This document shows, in pieces, positions 1 through 7,541 of a stretch of DNA of 64,000 bases. The stretch's first letter is position 1; each line of letters begins with the position of its first letter. The DNA is taken from NCBI GenBank assembly GCA_900466575.1, contig UBMP01000022.1, forward strand, positions 62,001 to 126,000. The letters are read 5' to 3'. The DNA comes from Hyphomicrobiales bacterium. Lineage in GTDB: Bacteria; Pseudomonadota; Alphaproteobacteria; Rhizobiales; Rhizobiaceae. A model generated the notes under the pieces. The model did no database searches. It was not told the DNA's origin and worked only from the letters and a program-made list of their open reading frames with translations. Position numbers and translations under genes: made by a program.

Positions 1-217
1 TTTCTCCTACGGCTATGACAGGCTGCGATTTGTCCGCCCCGTGCATATTGGCGACACGATCCGCACCCGCGTGACGATCTCCGCCAAGGAGGACGATCCC
101 AAACGTCCGCAGTCCGGCCGTGTCGTAGAGCGTTGCGAAGTGTTGAACCAGCGCGACGAGGTGGTTCTGGCCGCCGATCATATCCTGCTCGTCGAGCGCA
201 ATCAGATAAAGGGATGA
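1..217 (+). CDS. MaoC-family dehydratase, C-terminal end (5' truncated by window)
   Basis: This is the last 71 residues of a reading frame that enters from outside the window (first full codon at base 2) and stops at 215-217. The peptide contains RFVRPVHIGDTIRTRV, the pattern found near the end of the hot-dog fold in MaoC-like enoyl-CoA hydratases/dehydratases, followed by a short C-terminal strand. It ends four bases before the next start codon, so it belongs to the same operon as the SDR and FAH genes. The substrate cannot be read from this fragment; in this context it probably serves sugar-acid or acyl-type catabolism. The family call rests on a short piece. Confidence 0.6.
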   Translation, partial: FSYGYDRLRFVRPVHIGDTIRTRVTISAKEDDPKRPQSGRVVERCEVLNQRDEVVLAADHILLVERNQIKG

Positions 218-221
218 TGAG

Positions 222-956
222 ATGAGCAATTCACTTGCCGGCAGGAAAGTTCTGGTCACCGCAGCCGCGCAGGGCATCGGCCTTGCGTCGGCGCTGGCTT
301 TCGCGGAGGCAGGCGCGGATGTAGTGGCGACCGATATCAACAACGAAGCGCTGGCGGCGATAGGCAGTCGGGCGGGCATCACCACGAAATTGCTGAATGT
401 TCTCGATGAAGCTGCGGTCAAGGCGCTCGTCGGGGAAATTGGACGTGTGGATGTCTTGTTCAATTGCGCCGGTGTCGTTCATGCCGGCTCGATCCTCGAG
501 ATGAAGGATGCTGATCTGGACTTTGCTTTCGATCTTAACGTCAAGGCAATGATCCGGACGATCAGGGCCGTTTTGCCCGGTATGCTGGAGCGCAAGGATG
601 GCGCAATCATCAACATGGCGTCGGTCGCCTCCAGCATCAAGGGTGTGCCCAATCGCTTTGCCTACGGCACCACAAAGGCTGCCGTCATTGGCCTGACCAA
701 GTCTATCGCGGCAGACTATGTGACTCAGGGAATTCGCTGTAACGCGATCTGCCCGGGCACCGTCGAAAGCCCATCGCTTCAGGAACGGATGAGAGCCCAA
801 GGCGACTACGATGCCGCAAGGGCTTCCTTCATCGCACGCCAGCCTATGGGCCGTCTCGGGAGCCCAGAGGAGATAGCGGAACTGGCCGTCTACCTCGCTG
901 GCGCGACCTACACGTCGGGCCAGGCCTATGCCATCGACGGCGGCTGGACGATCTGA
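222..956 (+). CDS. SDR-family dehydrogenase, probably 2-keto-3-deoxy-L-fuconate/rhamnonate type
   Basis: A 244-residue classical short-chain dehydrogenase. The NAD(P) loop is TAAAQGIG at residues 13-20, a variant of TGxxxGIG. NCAG at 81-84 replaces NNAG, Ser134 is followed by the catalytic Y148-x3-K152, and the C-terminal IDGGW is typical of the family. Asp38 after the second strand suggests NAD preference. The TAAAQGIG variant is common in 2-keto-3-deoxy-L-fuconate dehydrogenases, and the next gene is a FAH-family hydrolase. That pair matches the last two steps of non-phosphorylative L-fucose/L-rhamnose breakdown, with oxidation to the 2,4-diketo acid here. The specific substrate is inferred from context; the SDR assignment is firm. 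Confidence 0.85.
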   Translation: MSNSLAGRKVLVTAAAQGIGLASALAFAEAGADVVATDINNEALAAIGSRAGITTKLLNVLDEAAVKALVGEIGRVDVLFNCAGVVHAGSILEMKDADLDFAFDLNVKAMIRTIRAVLPGMLERKDGAIINMASVASSIKGVPNRFAYGTTKAAVIGLTKSIAADYVTQGIRCNAICPGTVESPSLQERMRAQGDYDAARASFIARQPMGRLGSPEEIAELAVYLAGATYTSGQAYAIDGGWTI

Positions 957-983
957 AACAACACGGCATGGAGTATAAGTAAC

Positions 984-1829
984 ATGAGATTTGTACGTTA
1001 TGGCGAAGCTGGCCAAGAGAAGCCAGGATTGCTTGATGCCAACGATCGCCTGCGCGACCTCTCGGCGCATATCACAGACCTTTCGGGTCCAGCACTTGCG
1101 CCTGAAAGCCTGAGCAAGTTGGCGGCACTGGATCCCGCAAACCTTCCAACGGTTGAGGGGAAGCCCCGCCTTGGTCCCTGCGTGGCGGGAATTGGCAAAT
1201 TCATCTGCATTGGACTGAACTATTCGGATCATGCTGCCGAGACTGGCGCTACCGTGCCATCCGAACCGATCATCTTTATGAAGGCATCGTCAGCCATCAC
1301 CGGCCCTAATGACAACGTTACTATCCCACGTGGTTCCGAGAAGACCGATTGGGAGGTAGAGTTGGCCGTCGTTATCGGAAAGACCGCCAAATACGTGTCT
1401 GAGGCTGAAGCGCTTGATTATGTTGCGGGCTATTGCGTAACCAACGATGTCTCCGAAAGAGCCTTTCAAACCGAGCGATCCGGTCAGTGGACGAAGGGCA
1501 AGTCCTGCGACACATTCGGCCCTATCGGTCCGTGGCTTGTGAGCAAAGATGAAGTCCCGGATCCCCAAAACCTTGGAATGTGGCTTAAGGTGAACGGCGA
1601 GACGATGCAGAACGGCTCGTCGAAGACAATGGTCTATGGAGTCGCTTTTCTTGTTTCCTATCTCAGCCAATTCATGTCGTTGCATCCGGGAGACGTGATC
1701 TCGACCGGGACGCCGCCGGGCGTCGGAATGGGGCAGAAGCCTCCGCGTTACCTCAAGGCCGGGGACATCGTGGAGCTCGGGATCGAGAAGCTCGGAAGCC
1801 AGAGGCAAACCTTCGTAACAGATCACTAG
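984..1829 (+). CDS. Fumarylacetoacetate hydrolase family protein, probable 2,4-diketo-3-deoxy sugar-acid hydrolase
   Basis: 281 residues with the FAH fold. A variable N-terminal domain precedes the core GLNYSDHAAETG, PIIFMKASSAITG, DWEVELAVVIGK (metal-binding acidic residues), VTNDVSERAFQ and STGTPPGVGMG. Length and motifs match members that cleave 2,4-diketo-3-deoxy-L-fuconate or rhamnonate to pyruvate and lactate, and also acylpyruvases. It starts 27 bases after the SDR stop, so the two are co-transcribed. A perfect 11-bp hairpin follows the stop. The family is clear. The diketo-sugar-acid substrate is an inference from the SDR neighbour and the downstream organic-anion permease. Confidence 0.85.
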   Translation: MRFVRYGEAGQEKPGLLDANDRLRDLSAHITDLSGPALAPESLSKLAALDPANLPTVEGKPRLGPCVAGIGKFICIGLNYSDHAAETGATVPSEPIIFMKASSAITGPNDNVTIPRGSEKTDWEVELAVVIGKTAKYVSEAEALDYVAGYCVTNDVSERAFQTERSGQWTKGKSCDTFGPIGPWLVSKDEVPDPQNLGMWLKVNGETMQNGSSKTMVYGVAFLVSYLSQFMSLHPGDVISTGTPPGVGMGQKPPRYLKAGDIVELGIEKLGSQRQTFVTDH

Positions 1830-1857
1830 ATGAGACAGGCATGTGACTGCAAAAGGC

Positions 1858-1884
1858 CGGGTGATCGAATCTGTCGATCACCCG
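1858..1884 (+). terminator. Hairpin after the SDR-FAH operon
   Basis: Perfect inverted repeat, CGGGTGATCGA / TCGATCACCCG, with an 11-bp stem and a 5-base loop, 28 bases after the FAH stop codon. No T-run follows, so it may be a weak, Rho-assisted terminator or an mRNA-stabilising stem rather than a classical intrinsic terminator. Confidence 0.5.
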
Positions 1885-2109
1885 CATGAACACTCATTGA
1901 GCCCTGCGTGACCGAAAAAGCTGCAGACATGCCACCTATCAAGCCTGGATTCTCTATCGAGGTGAAAGGGGCTTCAATCGAAGCCTATGAATTTAACGGG
2001 TAGGAACCATGACTTGGACCGAAGCTGAATGCGTCGGTTGGGTCCATGTGACACGCTTCTCGGAGGAGTGAAGCGCGCGTTCCAAATTGACTTTGGAGGA
2101 GGAGTTCGC
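1885..2109. other. Leader region before the MFS gene; no confident gene
   Basis: Two very short open frames are present, a GTG-started 31-codon frame at 1908-2003 and an ATG-started 20-codon frame at 2009-2071. Neither resembles a family I know. The region most likely holds the promoter and leader of the permease gene. A strong GGAGGAGG ribosome-binding sequence lies at about 2097-2104. Confidence 0.4.
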
Positions 2110-3411
2110 ATGTCATCCGATCATCAAGCGTTGGATAGCGCAGTTAAGAAAGCTACCTGGCGGCTCCTGCCGTTTCTGGGGTTGATGTTGGTTTTGAATT
2201 TCCTGGATCGCTCGAATGTTGGCTTTGCGAAAACAGCATATCAGGCTGATACGGGGATTTCCGATGCCGCGTATGCTTTGGGCGCTGGAATTCTTTATCT
2301 CGGCTATGCCACTTTCGAGGTCCCGAGCAATCTGATTTTGCAGCGCGTCGGAGCCAGACTTTGGTTGAGTCGCATCATGATCACTTGGGGCATCGTTTCT
2401 GCTTGCATGGTATTTGCCCACACAGCGACAACCTACTACATCGTTCGCTTTCTGCTTGGTGTCTGCGAGGCCGGCTTCTACCCTGGAGTACTTCTTTATC
2501 TCACGTACTGGTTCCCCGCCAAGCAAAGGGCGCGAGCGACCGGCCTGTTCTACCTCGGTGTACCGCTTTCGCTGGTCATCGGCAGCCCGCTTTCTGGCTG
2601 GCTATTGACCCACCATGACGTATTCGGTCTATCGAACTGGCAGTGGATGTTCGTCGTAGAGGGGCTTTCAGCGTCCATTGTCGGAATCGTGGGGCTGTTT
2701 TATTTGACCAGCCGCCCGGCAGAAGCTGGCTGGTTAACCGATGCAGAGAAGTCGGCACTTAGCCAGGTCATCGAAGCAGAGGAGAGCAACAAGCTTCACA
2801 AGGTTCGCCACACCGTACTCAGTGTCCTCAAAGATTGGCGTGTTCTGGCCTTCATTGGTGTCTATCTATTCATCCAAATTGGCGTCGGTCCTCTGACCTT
2901 TTATTTTCCAGCCCGTCTCGCTGCTGCGTTTGGTGGAGGTCTCAATACGAATATTGGACTTCTATTAGCGTTACCATGGCTCTGTGCGCTCATCGCGACG
3001 CGCGTATTCACGGTCTACGCAGATCGCCGGCAAAATCATCGGCTGGTCGCCACGTCAATGGTTGCCTGCGGCACAATTGCCCTGGCCTCTATCGGTATGA
3101 CAAGCAACCCGTGGCTTATGCTGTTCGCGGCCTGTATCGCTGTCCCAGGTCTTGCAGCATCTCAGCCGGTTTTCTGGAGCCTCCCGACCCGCTATCTAGG
3201 TGGAACAGGAGCGGCAAGCGGCATTGCCTTCATTGTATCTCTAGGAAATCTTGGAAGTTTTGCATCACCACAAATCAAAGCCTATGTTGATAATGCTACC
3301 GGAAACGGTGATGCTGGATTCTATGTGTTGGCTATCCTATGTGCAATGGCCGTCATACTTCTTCTCTCACTCGGCTCAGCGCAATCGGACAGCAAATTCC
3401 TGAGAGTCTGA
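2110..3411 (+). CDS. MFS permease, anion:cation symporter (ACS) family
   Basis: 433 residues with about 12 hydrophobic segments, expected in the inner membrane. The segment LNFLDRSNVGFAKT in TM1 and the following loop, YLGYATFEVPSNLILQRVGARLWL, and RFLLGVCEAGFYPG are hallmark stretches of the ACS group (tartrate, phthalate, galactonate and other organic-anion importers). The start at 2110 is chosen because GGAGGAGG lies about 6 bases upstream; an in-frame start at 2029 would add a non-conserved tail. In context it is likely to import the sugar acid handled by the upstream SDR/FAH pair. This gene looks lower in GC than the rest of the window, so it may have a different origin. Confidence 0.85.
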   Translation: MSSDHQALDSAVKKATWRLLPFLGLMLVLNFLDRSNVGFAKTAYQADTGISDAAYALGAGILYLGYATFEVPSNLILQRVGARLWLSRIMITWGIVSACMVFAHTATTYYIVRFLLGVCEAGFYPGVLLYLTYWFPAKQRARATGLFYLGVPLSLVIGSPLSGWLLTHHDVFGLSNWQWMFVVEGLSASIVGIVGLFYLTSRPAEAGWLTDAEKSALSQVIEAEESNKLHKVRHTVLSVLKDWRVLAFIGVYLFIQIGVGPLTFYFPARLAAAFGGGLNTNIGLLLALPWLCALIATRVFTVYADRRQNHRLVATSMVACGTIALASIGMTSNPWLMLFAACIAVPGLAASQPVFWSLPTRYLGGTGAASGIAFIVSLGNLGSFASPQIKAYVDNATGNGDAGFYVLAILCAMAVILLLSLGSAQSDSKFLRV

Positions 3412-3499
3412 CATGGGGCGACGATCCTGGAGGAGGCATTCGTTCATTAGAGTTCGCGACCTCGACCTTGAATCTCATCACGGCGATTGGTCGGAATCG

Positions 3500-3539
3500 A
3501 GATCTCCGGTCCATTCCAAACGAAATGGATCGGAGATCT
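3500..3539. terminator. Long inverted repeat between convergent MFS genes
   Basis: A 16-bp stem (AGATCTCCGGTCCATT with its partner at 3524-3539, one G-T pair) around an 8-base loop. It lies between the stop of the plus-strand permease (3411) and the stop of the minus-strand permease (3596), where a bidirectional terminator is expected. No flanking T-tract is visible. The rest of 3412-3595 shows no gene. Confidence 0.5.
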
Positions 3540-3595
3540 GTTAGTCCGGGATATGGGTTCCGTCGAATACTCATCAGCATCGACGGTTTCAACTC

Positions 3596-4798
3596 CTAGC
3601 CGCGGCGGTGCAACAGGGTCAGACCGAAGGCAACAAGCCCCAGCAACGTGACGGCAAACCCTGCCCACGCGGCGGACAGGAGACCGTAGCCGGCACCAAC
3701 CGCGACACTGCCTGCCCAAGCGCCAATGGCATTGGCGACATTGAGCGAAGCGAGGTTCATCGCGCCCATCAGGCTCGGGGCTTCCGGTGCGAAGTTCGTC
3801 AGCCGCACCTGGATGGTCGGGATTGCCGCCATCATGGCCGTACCGACGCCGAACATGGCGGGGAAGAAGACTGCAGGATATGTGCCACCGAGCGCCAGTG
3901 CAGCAAGGATTACGAGAGTGCTACCAAAGCCAAGGACGATGCCGCGGGCGGGATAGCGATCGGCGAGCTTGCCGCCATAAATATTGCCCGCCGTCATGCC
4001 GATGCCGAACAACGCGAGCGCAACCGGGATCATTTCAGGCGAAAGCTTGACGACATCGGTGACCAGCGGTGCGATGAAGGTGTAGACGGCGAAGATGCTG
4101 GAGATACCGAGCGCTGCCACGATCATTACGCCCCAGACCTGCGGCTTGCGGAGCGAGGAGACTTCCTGAATGACCGGAACACCGTCGAGCGCCCTGGTGC
4201 ACGGCACCCATTGGAAGATTGCGCCGAAGGCGAGAAGCGAGATGGCGGCAACGGCAAGATAGGTTTCGCGCCAGCCGATCGTCTGCCCGAGAAATGTTGC
4301 CAGAGGCGACCCGAAGATGGTCGCGACAGTAAGGCCGGTCATGACAATGGCGAAAGCCTTACCGGCCTGTCCCGGTCCGACGATATAGGAAGCGACGACA
4401 GCACCAGCGCCGAAATAGGCGCCCTGCGGCATGCCGCTGATGAAGCGTGCGACCATGAAGAAGCCGAGATTTGTGGCCATGGCCGAGAGCACGTTGCCGG
4501 CGATGAACAGGCCCATGAGAACCAGAAGCAGGGTACGGCGATTAAGGCGGGCAGCGGCCAGCGTCACGAGCGGTGCGCCGATGACGACACCAAAAGCGTA
4601 GGCGGCGATGGCACGGGTCGCGTCTGGGATGCTGACGCCGAGGCTCTTCGAGAAGAGCTGGATGATGCCCATGCTGGCAAACTCAGAAGTTCCGATCGAA
4701 AAGCTGCCGAGCGCCAAGGCCAGCAGGGTCAGATTGCGGGAGCGCGCGTGATCGGTCGGAACCTGCACGTCGATGTTCGCTTGCGAAACGATTTCCAT
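3596..4798 (-). CDS. MFS transporter, DHA1 (AraJ/YdhP-like) efflux type
   Basis: 400 residues, 12 predicted membrane segments. The N-terminal run LALGSFSIGTSEFASMGIIQ is characteristic of the DHA1 subgroup that includes AraJ, NepI and chloramphenicol/purine/sugar exporters. The second half carries a conserved GKLADRYPAR loop. The ATG at 4796-4798 is preceded on its strand by GGAAAGGATC. A longer in-frame extension (to 4939) is low-complexity and was rejected. It diverges from the LysR gene at 5062, the usual arrangement of an efflux pump and its regulator. The exported compound is unknown. Confidence 0.8.
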   Translation of the reverse strand: MEIVSQANIDVQVPTDHARSRNLTLLALALGSFSIGTSEFASMGIIQLFSKSLGVSIPDATRAIAAYAFGVVIGAPLVTLAAARLNRRTLLLVLMGLFIAGNVLSAMATNLGFFMVARFISGMPQGAYFGAGAVVASYIVGPGQAGKAFAIVMTGLTVATIFGSPLATFLGQTIGWRETYLAVAAISLLAFGAIFQWVPCTRALDGVPVIQEVSSLRKPQVWGVMIVAALGISSIFAVYTFIAPLVTDVVKLSPEMIPVALALFGIGMTAGNIYGGKLADRYPARGIVLGFGSTLVILAALALGGTYPAVFFPAMFGVGTAMMAAIPTIQVRLTNFAPEAPSLMGAMNLASLNVANAIGAWAGSVAVGAGYGLLSAAWAGFAVTLLGLVAFGLTLLHRRG

Positions 4799-5061
4799 GA
4801 TGATGATCCTTTCCAAAACCGTGTGGGGAACAGTCTCTTGCGGAACTCGTGTCCGGCTGCTGCTCTGAGAATTAGATCTCACATCGGACGCGTCATCAGT
4901 AGACGGAGCTTGTTCCCAGCATTTGAGAAAGCGTTTCACAAAAAAAGCCGGCTAACCCTTCGGCACCAGGATTTGATATTCCAGACCACATATCTCGAGA
5001 CGGAGGGGCGGGAGCTTGCTAAGGATTATCTGTCTCGGTGAACTCAGATCACAGGTTTGGC

Positions 5062-5967
5062 ATGGATAATCGCGCAGGCGAAATGATGGTGTTCGTTCGT
5101 GTGGTGGAGGCGGGAAGCTTTTCCGAGGCTGCGCGGCTCATGCTGATGACGCCGTCGACGGTCTCGAAACTGATCGCCCGTCTGGAATCTCGGCTGGGGG
5201 TCCGGCTGATCGAGCGTTCGACGCGGCGGTTAGCCCTGACCGAAGAAGGACAGTTTTACTACGAGCGCAGCCAGGCGCTGCTCTCGCAGCTCGATGAGAC
5301 CGAGCAGCAGATCGCACAAGGAGGAGCAGAGGCCGAAGGTGTCGTCCGCATCACCTCATCGGTGAGCTTCGGCACGACGGCCGTGGAGCCCATCCTGCCT
5401 GCCTTCTTCGAAGCCTATCCCAATGTGATTGTCGATCTGTCGCTCTCGGACGAGGTGGTCGATCTTTACCTCGACCGCACGGATATTGCGATCCGGGTCG
5501 GTAAGCTTCCGGACTCCAACCTGATGGCACGCAAGATCGGCGAGACCAGACGCTGCATCGTCGCCTCACCCGCCTATCTGAAGCGTCACGGAACGCCGAT
5601 GACGCCGGAAGAGCTCGTGCATCACAATTGCCTCGGTTTCAATTTCCGCCGGGCGATGCCCGTTTGGCCGATGCGGGAGGGCGGACGGATTGTCGAGCGC
5701 ATGCTGAGCGGATCGTTGCTGGTCAACAATGGTGACACCTTGCGCAGGATGGCGATTGCCGGCGTCGGCATCATCCGCCTTGCAGACTATCATCTGCGTG
5801 GGCCGATCGAGCGTGGCGAACTCGTCGAACTTCTGGCAGACAGCGATATCGGCGTCGTGGATGAGGTCCACGCCCTTTATCGCAATTCGCAGTTTCTCCC
5901 CGCCCGGGTCCGCGCGTTCCTCGATTTTGCTGTGCCTCGGATGCAGAAGTTCCTGCAGCCGCGTTAA
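5062..5967 (+). CDS. LysR-family transcriptional regulator
   Basis: About 301 residues. The N-terminal winged helix-turn-helix contains FVRVVEAGSFSEAARLM and STVSKLIARLESRLGVRLI, followed by a LysR substrate-binding domain with SVSFGTTAVEPILPAF and LYLDRTDIAIRVG. The CrgA-like spacing is typical of regulators beside drug or quinone-responsive genes. An in-frame GTG at 5038 is an alternative start giving 309 residues; the ATG is preferred because the conserved region begins just after it. It is divergent from the MFS exporter (4798) and followed by an aldo/keto reductase on the other strand, so both are plausible targets. I did not find a convincing T-N11-A box in the 263-bp divergent region. 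Confidence 0.85.
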   Translation: MDNRAGEMMVFVRVVEAGSFSEAARLMLMTPSTVSKLIARLESRLGVRLIERSTRRLALTEEGQFYYERSQALLSQLDETEQQIAQGGAEAEGVVRITSSVSFGTTAVEPILPAFFEAYPNVIVDLSLSDEVVDLYLDRTDIAIRVGKLPDSNLMARKIGETRRCIVASPAYLKRHGTPMTPEELVHHNCLGFNFRRAMPVWPMREGGRIVERMLSGSLLVNNGDTLRRMAIAGVGIIRLADYHLRGPIERGELVELLADSDIGVVDEVHALYRNSQFLPARVRAFLDFAVPRMQKFLQPR

Positions 5968-6027
5968 ACGTCGAGAACGACCGGGACACGCAGGTGCCCC
6001 GGTCTGCTTCAGCCCTGAAATCGGCGG

Positions 6028-7041
6028 TCAGTCTTCGATCGGAAGCGGCGCTGCCGGATTGACGAGACCGCCATCCCGCAACTCGCGCCAGAAATCCGCC
6101 GGGATGCTCTCCTGCAGTGCGGACCCGTCCTCGGCGATCCGGGCGGGACGGCTTGCGCCCGGAATGACCGCTGCAACCGCCGGGTTGGCAAGCGCAAACT
6201 GAAGCCCTGCAGCCTTCATCGAAATGCCGTGGCGATCGGCAATTGCCTTGATTGCGGCGACCTTGGCGAGGATTTCTGGCGTCGCCGGCGCATATTCGAA
6301 GTTCGGGCCGCCGACGAGTGCGCCCGAGCTATAAGGACCGCCTGCGACGATCCCAAGACCGCGTTCGGCCACCGTTGGCATGACACGCTGCAGGGCACGG
6401 TCGTGGTCGAGGAGCGAATACCGCCCGGCCAGCAGGAAACCGTCCGGCCGGGGTTCATCCAACGCCAGCAGCAGCTCGATAGGCTCGACCTTGTTGACGC
6501 CGAGCCCCCAGGCCTTGATCACGCCTTCGTCGCGCATGCGGTCGAGCGCGCGGAATGCACCCTTACGCGCCTCCTCGAACTTGGCGAGCCACTCATCGCC
6601 GTAGAAGTCCTGCGCGATGTCATGGACCCAGGCGATATCGATATAGTCGGTCTTGAGGCGCTTCAGGCTGTCTTCGATCGAGCGGTAGGTCGCGTCCTCG
6701 GTATAGTCGTTGACGATCTTGTTCGGCAGGCCATATTTGAACACGTCGCCCTTCTCGCCGAGATCACGGGCGCTGATATCTTCAACCTCGTCGAGGATCA
6801 GGCGGCCAACCTTCGTGCTCACCACATACTGATCACGAGGCTTGCCCGCGAGCGCCTTTCCCATACGGATTTCGGCGAGACCCGCGCCATAGAACGGTGC
6901 ATTGTCGTAATAGCGGATGCCGTCTTCCCATGCGGCCTCGACTGTTGCCAGCGCTTCCTCCTCGGGAATGTCGCGAAACATGTTGCCCAGCGGCGCTGCG
7001 CCAAAACCGAGCTTGCCGGGCAAAATATCCTTGAGAGCCAT
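6028..7041 (-). CDS. Aldo/keto reductase (D-threo-aldose 1-dehydrogenase / pyridoxal 4-dehydrogenase-like)
   Basis: 337 residues with a TIM-barrel aldo/keto reductase pattern. LGFGAAPLGNMF begins the fold, RYYDNAPFYGAGLAE contains the catalytic Asp and Tyr, a Lys lies in VVSTKVGR, and the His is in IDIAWVHD. The subgroup resembles L-fucose (D-threo-aldose) dehydrogenases. The ATG at 7039-7041 has GGAAGGATAGGA upstream on its strand; a longer N-terminus was rejected. It may act on a sugar such as L-fucose, which would link it to the SDR/FAH genes, but it sits with the MFS/LysR pair and could instead detoxify carbonyls. Confidence 0.8.
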   Translation of the reverse strand: MALKDILPGKLGFGAAPLGNMFRDIPEEEALATVEAAWEDGIRYYDNAPFYGAGLAEIRMGKALAGKPRDQYVVSTKVGRLILDEVEDISARDLGEKGDVFKYGLPNKIVNDYTEDATYRSIEDSLKRLKTDYIDIAWVHDIAQDFYGDEWLAKFEEARKGAFRALDRMRDEGVIKAWGLGVNKVEPIELLLALDEPRPDGFLLAGRYSLLDHDRALQRVMPTVAERGLGIVAGGPYSSGALVGGPNFEYAPATPEILAKVAAIKAIADRHGISMKAAGLQFALANPAVAAVIPGASRPARIAEDGSALQESIPADFWRELRDGGLVNPAAPLPIED

Positions 7042-7379
7042 CGTCCTATCCTTCCGTGTCGAGATGGTTGAAACAGGTCCGTTCCTGTTGACCAAGAAGA
7101 TGGAGGAATCAGCATTAAGCCGGTAGCCGGCGCGTGTTCGCAGGATCTTCGAAGCAAATTCACAGATCTCGCCGACAGCAATGATGCTTATTTGAAATCA
7201 TTTAGGCTGTCCGATTAGACGGAATCACGGTGAACTATCAAAGGTTTCACATAAGTCCGGGGACTACGGCAGCTTTGCGCCAGTTGCACCAAACGTCCTC
7301 GAGTACGCGTCGGGGACGTCGAGGCAGTTGCCGGCGGTCACCGGGGCTTCGTGCGCAACACAGAGAACCGATTCTCCCG

Positions 7380-7541
7380 ATGTTAATCATCGGCGTCATC
7401 TTCCAGTTCCTGCTGGTCGAGCCGTTTGAGCGGGAACCCAATATCGTGCTGATCACCATCATCACGACACTCGCCGGCGCAACCGTGCCGACCAGTCTCA
7501 TCAGGGGCATCCGGGGACTGCGCTCCAGGCCCCTAGAGGGG
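7380..7541 (+). pseudogene. Small membrane-protein remnant (two hydrophobic stretches)
   Basis: From ATG 7380 the frame encodes a short hydrophobic peptide (MLIIGVIFQFLLVEPFERE then IVLITIITTLAGATVPTSLI) with a charged tail. The frame then runs into the antisense of the uxuB gene instead of stopping. The two-segment hairpin topology resembles small holin-like or hypothetical inner-membrane proteins. A different frame just upstream (about 7253-7372) also looks protein-like (GSFAPVAPNVLEYASG), which suggests a decayed gene with a frameshift. No family was recognised. The remainder of 7042-7379 has only the upstream region of the aldo/keto reductase. Confidence 0.3.

Noticed and set aside
1908-2071. 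Two short leader frames before the MFS gene
   Set aside because: Too short, with no conserved pattern; kept only as a note in the leader region.
3608-5041. Long plus-strand open frame of 477 codons opposite the MFS gene
   Set aside because: Highly charged, no family pattern, and wholly antisense to a clear membrane transporter; a typical GC-rich shadow frame.
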